Assembly: GCA_039000515.1 (NCBI GenBank)
Contig: JBCFYV010000001.1
Coordinates: 34,949,620 to 35,013,619, forward strand
Source of the DNA: Timema cristinae
Lineage: Eukaryota > Arthropoda > Insecta > Phasmatodea > Timematidae
DNA: 64,000 nucleotides
Reading direction: 5' to 3'
The notes under the pieces are model-generated. The model made no database searches and had not been told where the DNA came from. It was given only the letters and a program-made list of their open reading frames with translations. Within the stretch, counting starts at the first letter, position 1. Every line of letters begins with the position of its first letter. The position numbers and the translations under genes were made by a program. Below, piece after piece: positions 57,196 to 64,000 of the stretch.

Positions 57196-58814
57196 GTTAT
57201 AGCGTGATGCATACTTTAAGTAAATAGTGTAGATTATTTCAAAAATATAGTTTCACATATGTTTATTTGTAAATTTTATTTTTATTTGTAACAATAAGAA
57301 AAAACTTTTTATTTAATAGTTGGAACCTTATAAAAATAATTTACTTAATGATTGATGACATGACAAATTTGCTTTTATAATATATGTCATAGTTTAGTGG
57401 TCTTATTAATATTCATATGAATTATGAAGTACGTTCACGTTCCTGAATGTCTTGTAACTAATCTAAGACCCATTTATTCGAATCACGATCGATACAAATT
57501 TTGTTTGCTACCTATTTTCGAGATCAACTGGTCTTAAAAAGATGATTAAATTTCCACATAAACATGATTTTGATTTTTTTCAACACTTTGTAGGCCTTAT
57601 TTGAATTTTAGAGATATAAAATCACATCTTCTTTCTCATACTGTATCACACTCTAAATAAATGTGTCATTTCCACGACATATTATAGCATGTTTCACCTT
57701 TGTATATCCTCAATCGTCACAAATTCTCAGATCTACGTTTTATCCAGATTGAATTTAATCCCATAAAATTCAAATAAACGAGATTATGCATTGTTAACAA
57801 ATTATTAATTCTAACTATCCTTAGTTATAAAATTGACATACCACATTTGTGAAATGGATAAATACAAAACAAGTTTTGAGTAAATTTATGAACACTAAAG
57901 TTACCATGAACCAATTATACCTTTTACATTTTCTCGTGGATTTGAAATAATCCTGCTTGTAATTATATCTGTCATCATTGATGAAAATTATATTTTATCA
58001 TTTTCATGGCAGCTAATTAACTTTTTAAAATGTTAAGGCTCTCAAAATAGTTATATATGTATGCATTTTTTTAAATGTCATACAACTCACTAGGCAAAAT
58101 TAAAAAAAAATATTAATATATTTTGGAAATATTTATTACGTTTACTCGGTACCTACGACATATTTCCACGTTAATTTATCTCAAAAATTGGGATTTTACA
58201 TTCCTTATCAAACAAAGTGATAAATTATATTACGTTTGTGTGCGTGTTTTTTCTTCTTTAACTTTAGGCTGACAGTAAAGGCTGACTAACGAACACATAA
58301 CAGTTTAAATTTTTCAATATTTTATTAACTTCAGGCGTCAATTTTATCTTATAAATAATATCTTGAGCTACTGGCTCCTTTTTAAATGAAATTTGGACTC
58401 ATCCTCGCCTGAGACAGTGTTATCTAATAGTTTTATTTATCACGCATGCATATGGAAATATTTTTCAAATCTGAAACTACATTATATCGTTAGCGTGTTG
58501 GTGCTAAGATAAAACGGTGAAACTTATCTGTTGGATGGAAATATCAACAGTGGATCACTTATTAAATCAAAGCGAGAACCAATTGAAATTACAAACAATC
58601 ACAATCACATTTGAAAACACGGTATTATATTCAGAGAAATAATTTATTTTTAGTTTATATTATTTTATTATTTTATTATTATTATTGATATTTAATTTGT
58701 CAATATGAAATTATGAGCTATAAGTTTACTAAGGGGGCATAACATTCCCTTTTTCTCAATATCCACCTTTATTAACTTACTATCTCATTAATATATCTCA
58801 CAAATTATATTATA
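57196..58814. other. AT-rich noncoding
   Basis: Nothing recognised. Confidence 0.5.
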
Positions 58815-59296
58815 CTAGATAGCTGTTGCCCGCGGCTTTGCTCGCGTGGAAGTTGATTATATACAATACGAAAATATACATATGTATTTACAGATTAATT
58901 TAAAATATTACGTTACGTTGATGACCATAACTTGACCTCAGATCAAAAATAATGCAAGTCCGATACAAACTTTCACCCCCTTTTTTATCCCTTATTAAAT
59001 AAAATTTCCAAAATTCCTGAAATACGTATTTATTTGTTTTACGTCAATAACCGAAATACAAATTTTGTTTATGTAACTTTCAAAATGACGGACTTTCATA
59101 CATATTATCATACATAAAATCATCCCCTATTTTGACCCCTTGGGGTGGAATTTTCTAAAATCCTTTCTTAGTGGGTGCCTACATATCAAAATGAATATAC
59201 AGTCCGAATTTCATGCTTGTAGCCTTGATAGTTTGCGCTCGGCGATGATGAATCAGTCAGTCAATCAGGACATGTTATTTTATAAGTATATATTTA
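58815..59296 (-). mobile_element. Helitron-like nonautonomous element
   Basis: On the minus strand the 3' end reads CGCGAGCAAAGCCGCG (a stem with one bulge and an AAA loop), then GGCAACAGCTAT and CTAG, i.e. a hairpin followed by CTRR as in Helitron termini. The body contains CACCCACTAAGAAAGGATTT and TTCCACCCCAAGGGG. The 5' part has CATGTCCTGATTGACTGACTG. No Rep/helicase sequence is present. The 5' TC end is not certain. The 74-residue open frame on the other strand is a by-product. Confidence 0.5.
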
Positions 59297-60056
59297 AACA
59301 AAACATATTAAGTGATATTTTTATCTGGATATATTTAGAGCATTGTCTTGTTGTGGTAATTTAAGTGTGTTTTATATATTTTATTATTTTCTTTCTTGGT
59401 AAATTATTCATTATATATTAATAACATTTTTTTTACAATACACGTTAGTGGGGCCTTCCTAAAAGTTTTAAGTAATATAGTATATATTTAAAGTACTTAT
59501 TGAGCCTTATTGAGTTTTTACTAATCAATAATTAGAGCCTTGATATATATGGTGATGCATTTATAGAGCGATGACTAAATTAATGAATATACATAGTAAT
59601 TTTTATTTTAGAGCATCACTTTAATAAAAAATGAACACACATATGGCTTTTAAATATTAAATTATAAAAGGAATATTTATTATCAATAAAATAAAAATAA
59701 TAATAAATAACAATTATTAATTTATCACAATAAATATAGCTCCATGCTTAAAAAAATTAGGCTAAGTTTTATTGTTTTAAAATCAACTATGTTTTAATAT
59801 ATCTGTACTTGTTTTATGATTCTGCCATTACGCATTTAATTATAAGAGAAGAAAACATGAGGTTCACACCTCGATTCACATTCAAATTTAGTCGATTAAA
59901 TCCTATTTTGTAGCTAAAGAATAGTATTTTTCTCGCTAAAGGTTTCAAAATTCTTTATCAGGTCATACTTTTAATTGACTTGAATATCCTGAACTCTATT
60001 CCGATTACTTCAATAAAAGTAAGTTTTCTACATTGTAGCCACAAAATTGTCCTGAC
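59297..60056. other. AT-rich noncoding
   Basis: Nothing recognised. Confidence 0.5.
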
Positions 60057-60496
60057 CAAGGCTGTAGCCAGCCAATAATTTCGAGGGGGAGGGGGGGTGT
60101 GTGTGGGCACATCCCCCAATTGCTGGAAGCTAGAAAATATTCTAATAGATGATAAACAGTTCTAGAAGCTCTCTGAGGTGTTTTTTTTCGTGGTAAAATA
60201 ACCGCATAGCTGCCGAAGGCTTGGAAAATGTATAAATATTAAACACTATTTGAAGCTCTGTGAAGTGTTTTTAATAGTAAACTAACCCCAAAAATGCCCA
60301 AGGTTAGGACAATTTTTCAATATTAAAAACTTCTAGAATTTATCTGAAGCGCTTTTTATGGAACACAGCCCACTAATTGGTATTTGTGTCTTAATTTTTA
60401 TATTATTTGAACCATAAATAAAGCCATATATATTTTGTTCATAAAATTTCACGGGGGGGTTTGAACCCCAAAAGCCCCCCGTGGATACGGCCTTTA
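60057..60496. mobile_element. hAT-like MITE with internal tandem repeats
   Basis: Ends CAAGGCTGTAGCCAGCC (left) and GGATACGGCCTTTA (right, inverted) are related. TCCTGAC flanks both sides (60050-60056, 60497-60503). Next to each end are runs of G or C (GAGGGGGAGGGGGGG; GGGGGGGTTTGAACCCC). The interior holds about three diverged units of 85-90 bp carrying (T)GAAGCTCTGTGAAGTGTTTTT. Noncoding. Confidence 0.6.
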
Positions 60497-60717
60497 TCCT
60501 GACTTGCTAAATATGATAATTAATATGCCTGATTTGCTGTAAATAAAATTATTGTATTTCGCTGTATAAAAATGTGTTATTTGTTATCAAAGGTTATTGA
60601 ATAATAAAAATAATATTCATTTAAAAATAGAAACAATATAACTCAAACCTAAGTGATATAAATTAGTGTTTTAATTTAAAAATTTCAACTACAATTCTTA
60701 GTCTTTGACTTTAAGCA

Positions 60718-60968
60718 TACCCGCTTCTGTGACCGCATGGTCTAAGGCACTATTCTCGCCGTAGACTAGACTGCTGATGATGGAGAGATCAAGGTTCAAT
60801 TCCCATTCGTGTGTTCTGGGGATAATTTTTCCAAAACTGGTTGAATACTACCTCCTCTCAAATACGAGTACACTTTCTCTAAATATAACCTTACTGATCC
60901 CTATAACCATAAGTGTAATTAGTATATATTGTATAACTCGAATGGGTAAAAAGACGTGATACTTAAAA
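60718..60968 (+). repeat. SINE family B1, full-length
   Basis: ACCCGCTTCTGTGACCGCATG head start, A-box region CATGGTCTAAGGCAC, B box AAGGTTCAATTCCC, body, and tail ending CGAATGGGTAAAAAGACGTG. Confidence 0.8.
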
Positions 60969-62329
60969 TAATGTGTATAAAAGAAAACTTTAAATATATG
61001 CGTATTATTAAAATAACATGATCAACATAATATCCCATTTTAACATTTTTTTTTCAACAACAGTCTTGGTTGAGGAACAGATTTACTTATTCGGTGAGTG
61101 GTTATAATAATATTAAGGATAAAATTATTGTAATTAATTTGAAACTATTTTATGTGACTATTTTATGGTGTATAATATATATTTCAAGGTGAAAATATGT
61201 ATATTTTTAATAAATGAAGTTCTCATCAAAATTGACAAGATTGACAAATAGTTGCATATAAAATAAAAATGTGATAATCTTACAGAAAAAAATACATTTA
61301 CTTTTATTTAAATCTAAATTTAAAAAGCTACAATGCATATGTTTTTGATGTTCTTTTTGTGTGTGTCTGTTTTTTAGCACCACATCTTTCTATCCATTCT
61401 TTATGTTAGTCCATTGTTCTTAAAAACTCGTCTCGATAGATTAAGGAATTTATAATGATTATATTTTTATCAGCCAATGTTCTGTAAGCTCTATTTAATG
61501 GCGTACTTTATTTTAGTTTCTTTGGGTTTCTCATCGTGCACTTTATAACATAAATAATATACCACCACATCTATGAGTATACGGATACATACCTCGTACT
61601 CATACTCATACTCACCCCATCACTAATTACTAATTATAAAGGAGGACAAAACCATAAATCGGTAAATATCTTAATGACTTTCACCCCTTCTACCCAATTT
61701 AAACAGGTTCGCCCAATTTAAGGAGAATATAAGGTAGTGCCAGATAGAGAAATAAATCTGATTGGCTGTGATTGTGACGTCATTTAGTACACATGTCAGC
61801 GCAGTACATATACAAAGTTATTTGTAATACCTACTTAGTTGTTAAAAATCAGGCAACTTTTTAAATTTAAATAAAAAATAAACATTTAAATATACACACC
61901 CCTGTCCAATTGACGTAATTACTCTACTTATTGAAAAAACATTTGTTACGGTTTACCGCACAGACTTTCTCTCCTAATTTTATCTTATAATATACAATTA
62001 TTAAAAATTTTCTGGATTTGTGAAGCGAAATAATAGGTGTATATATTGTTGTAGTAACATTACACCAAAGATCATAAATGAGGTAATATACGAGTACACT
62101 GTTATTTACTTAACCTACTCTATGGAATTAGGAACTAGAAACAGTATTACAGAAAAATTGAGAAAAGAGAAATATATTTGTCAAACAAAGATCATAAGTA
62201 TCATATACATTTTCAAAGACCTGAATTAAAAAGTATATATATTTGCTTATAGCTCGGAAATTATTGGTTTTATAAAAATATATTTCAAACATAAGATTGT
62301 TACTTTTAATAGTACTACAACTTTACCGT
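60969..62329. other. AT-rich noncoding
   Basis: A short SINE B tail fragment (AGCACCACATCTTTCTATCC) sits at about 61376. An imperfect CTCATACTCATACTCA repeat lies near 61595. Nothing else recognised. Confidence 0.5.
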
Positions 62330-62540
62330 GATAATTTATTTAGTATATCAAATAGTTGTAGATAAATGATGAAAATTTGAACATTTCTACGATGTAAGTT
62401 ACCCTCAAAATCATTTTCAGGAGAAAATGAAAATCGCCTTCTTATTTATAATGATAAATAGTGTCTAGATATTAAATTATATAAAATTCGTTAAAACAAA
62501 TTTCTAGAAAATTGATTTTTTTTCTTTTTGCCTTTCAGTA
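62330..62540 (+). repeat. Interspersed repeat H, copy 2
   Basis: Matches 31440-31640 in several blocks (CATTTTCAGGAGAAAATGAA; TTATTTATAATGATAAATAG). It is immediately followed by the Tc1/mariner-like element. Confidence 0.5.
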
Positions 62541-62545
62541 AACTA

Positions 62546-62780
62546 CAGTAGCCCCATGGCTTCTTTGGTGCTGACTGACAGTTCACAGCTGACTTATGAC
62601 AGTCAACATTTAGGTATATACATAAATTTTGACCATCAGAAGTGACAGCTGCTAAACACATGTTTTTGCAGATCATATGGTTCGGCGTAGGGATACATAA
62701 TTTGGTCCGGTAACTTTTCATAGCCGTCAGCTGTCAGCTGTGAGCTGTCACTCAGCACCAAAGAAGCCATGAGGCTACTG
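62546..62780. mobile_element. Tc1/mariner-like MITE, TA target duplication
   Basis: Terminal inverted repeats of about 48 nt with 3 mismatches (left CAGTAGCCCCATGGCTTC; right complement CAGTAGCCTCATGGCTTC), starting CAGT and flanked by TA (62544-62545, 62781-62782). It is 235 bp long and noncoding. A 76-residue minus-strand open frame across it is a by-product. The subterminal CAGCTGAC/CAGCTGTCAGCTG repeats add a second inverted layer. Confidence 0.8.
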
Positions 62781-62785
62781 TACCC

Positions 62786-62970
62786 TTAATTTAAAGTTAG
62801 AAATCTAATTCCAAAAGCCCCTCAGAAGAACCTTATGAAAGCACTAAAGACCAAGTTTTAGCCCAATCGGTAAAATAGTTTCGGCTCTAACCCGAGGTAC
62901 AGACAGACTGATGGACACACAGAAAGACAGAAAAACAGCATCACGAAAACTATCTTTTCTGTTAAAGGGG
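62786..62970 (-). repeat. Interspersed repeat G, copy 2
   Basis: Reverse complement of the repeat at 16205-16345: AACCTTATGAAAGC, CGGTAAAATAGTTTCGGCTC and ACAGACAGACTGATGG, in the corresponding order. Confidence 0.55.
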
Positions 62971-63819
62971 GACATGAAAAGTCGACATTTATCAAAATAT
63001 TGAGTTCAATTTTTTGGACGATCACAATACTTTCTCTCCGGGGTGTCAGGGAAAAAGTAAAAATATGTGTGATCGTCCTCGTATTAAAAGATTATCTGTT
63101 GTGCATTGGGTGACGTAAGCAATGATATAATCAAATTCCTTCAAATGGCTCAAACTTTCTACTCTCTTTTCATTGAATTTTCTTAGACTTGTATTCAACC
63201 GTGGTTATATTTTAGACAAATAGTTATAGTACTTATATAATACCATAGAGATAAAATAAATTGTATTAATATCACTAACACTTGATATGGTTCTCAAAAG
63301 ACCCTTACTTATTTTTAAAGAAATAAAAATCTGTATCTAACCTTGTTGAGTTCCACGATATTCAACCATTTTTTTTATTTGGGGTTTAGTTTCAGTAGAG
63401 GTCTGGAAAAATCTGTCGAAATAGCGTTGCAGCGTTAGATAAATTCCACTGGGTCCCTCTAGGGTCAAGAATGCATCACTCCTTGAGGTCGAAACACACC
63501 CAAGGATAGAATTTAAAAAAAAAATACACATAAAAAAAGCCCGGATATCGTAAAACCTTCATCCATCCCCTTTCCCTTATCCACCGCTTTCGCCTTCCCT
63601 CTGACAAACTCACGATCGAAATTCGATTAAGTTTGTTGAGGGGGTTAGCAAAAAATAACAAAAATAAAATGACAGTCCTACATAGAAAGATCGAGACGAT
63701 AAAAGTAAGTAAAAGTAAAGGCCGTTATCAAATGAAAAACACAAATATTTATTTATTGACTTTGTTGTATATTGTTTGATTGAAAAAATCACAAATACAA
63801 CATAATATACTAGACTTTT
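62971..63819. other. Noncoding
   Basis: Short minus-strand frames of 61-90 residues at 63337-63882 overlap each other without domains. Nothing else recognised. Confidence 0.45.
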
Positions 63820-63993
63820 TAATCTCGGTCGGGTATATTGAAGAGTCATTTTTACTAAATGGTTACTCCACTCTACCTCCATGCAAATTCAGGTACATTT
63901 TGTTTAAAATGTAACCTATCTCATACCCAATCCATTAGATTAATTGTATATATCCGTGTATCCCAAATGGGTAGCAACACATTGTGCTAAAAT
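63820..63993 (+). repeat. SINE family B, 5'-truncated
   Basis: Begins at the B box end (TAATCTCGGTCGGGTATATT), then body (GGTTACTCCACTCTACCTCC) and tail (CCCAAATGGGTAGCAACAC). The A box is absent. Confidence 0.75.
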
Positions 63994-64000
63994 GTATCTT

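Overview
The window is an AT-rich, repeat-dense stretch of an animal nuclear genome, most likely an insect. The one recognisable host gene is a class A biogenic-amine GPCR of arthropod type, and the repeats (tRNA-derived SINEs, Tc1/mariner-, hAT-, pogo/Tigger- and Helitron-like DNA elements) are of kinds common in insects. Nothing prokaryotic or organellar is visible. I could not assign a species or order.

The only confident coding feature is the last coding exon (12608-13686, minus strand) of an alpha2-adrenergic-like octopamine receptor. It carries TM5, a long third intracellular loop, TM6, TM7 and a very short C-tail, behind a good splice acceptor. It is much richer in G+C than its surroundings. 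As written, the exon is broken in loop 3: TM5 and TM6-TM7 lie in different frames, so there is either a 1-nt sequence error or a real lesion. I recognised no TM1-TM4 exon in the 50 kb upstream of it (higher coordinates), so most of the window may be one very large intron.

The rest is transposon-derived or featureless AT-rich DNA. SINE family A has a Glu/Gly-tRNA-like head and a (TAA)n tail. Fourteen copies were found, most with clear target-site duplications, so it looks young. SINE family B is older and more diverged. It has at least two different tRNA heads (B1, B2) on one body, and it shares its final 3' segment, including a small hairpin, with family A. Family C is a third SINE with an unrelated tail. 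Single tRNA-like heads (D, E, F) hint at further families.

Other notable structures: (1) 26659-27541, an 880-bp foldback-like element whose two inverted arms are each built of 66-68-bp tandem repeats; (2) 42680-44408, a 1.7-kb block, richer in G+C than its flanks, inserted in an (ATT)n tract, with two heat-shock-element motifs 32 bp apart upstream of a TATA box, possibly a solo LTR or a stress-inducible noncoding transcript; (3) small inverted-repeat elements at 4071-4471 (TTAA-flanked), 13786-14039 (beside the receptor exon), 60057-60496 (hAT-like, internal tandem repeats) and 62546-62780 (Tc1/mariner-like, TA-flanked); (4) decayed transposase or reverse-transcriptase fragments: a LINE C-terminus at 41686-42005, a hAT dimerisation region at 49300-49520 and a Tigger/pogo C-terminus at 49860-50359; (5) minisatellites at 3364-3490, 18720-19115 and 52830-53200. 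No CRISPR array, rRNA or functional tRNA gene was seen. All coordinates come from reading by eye; repeat ends can be off by several bases.
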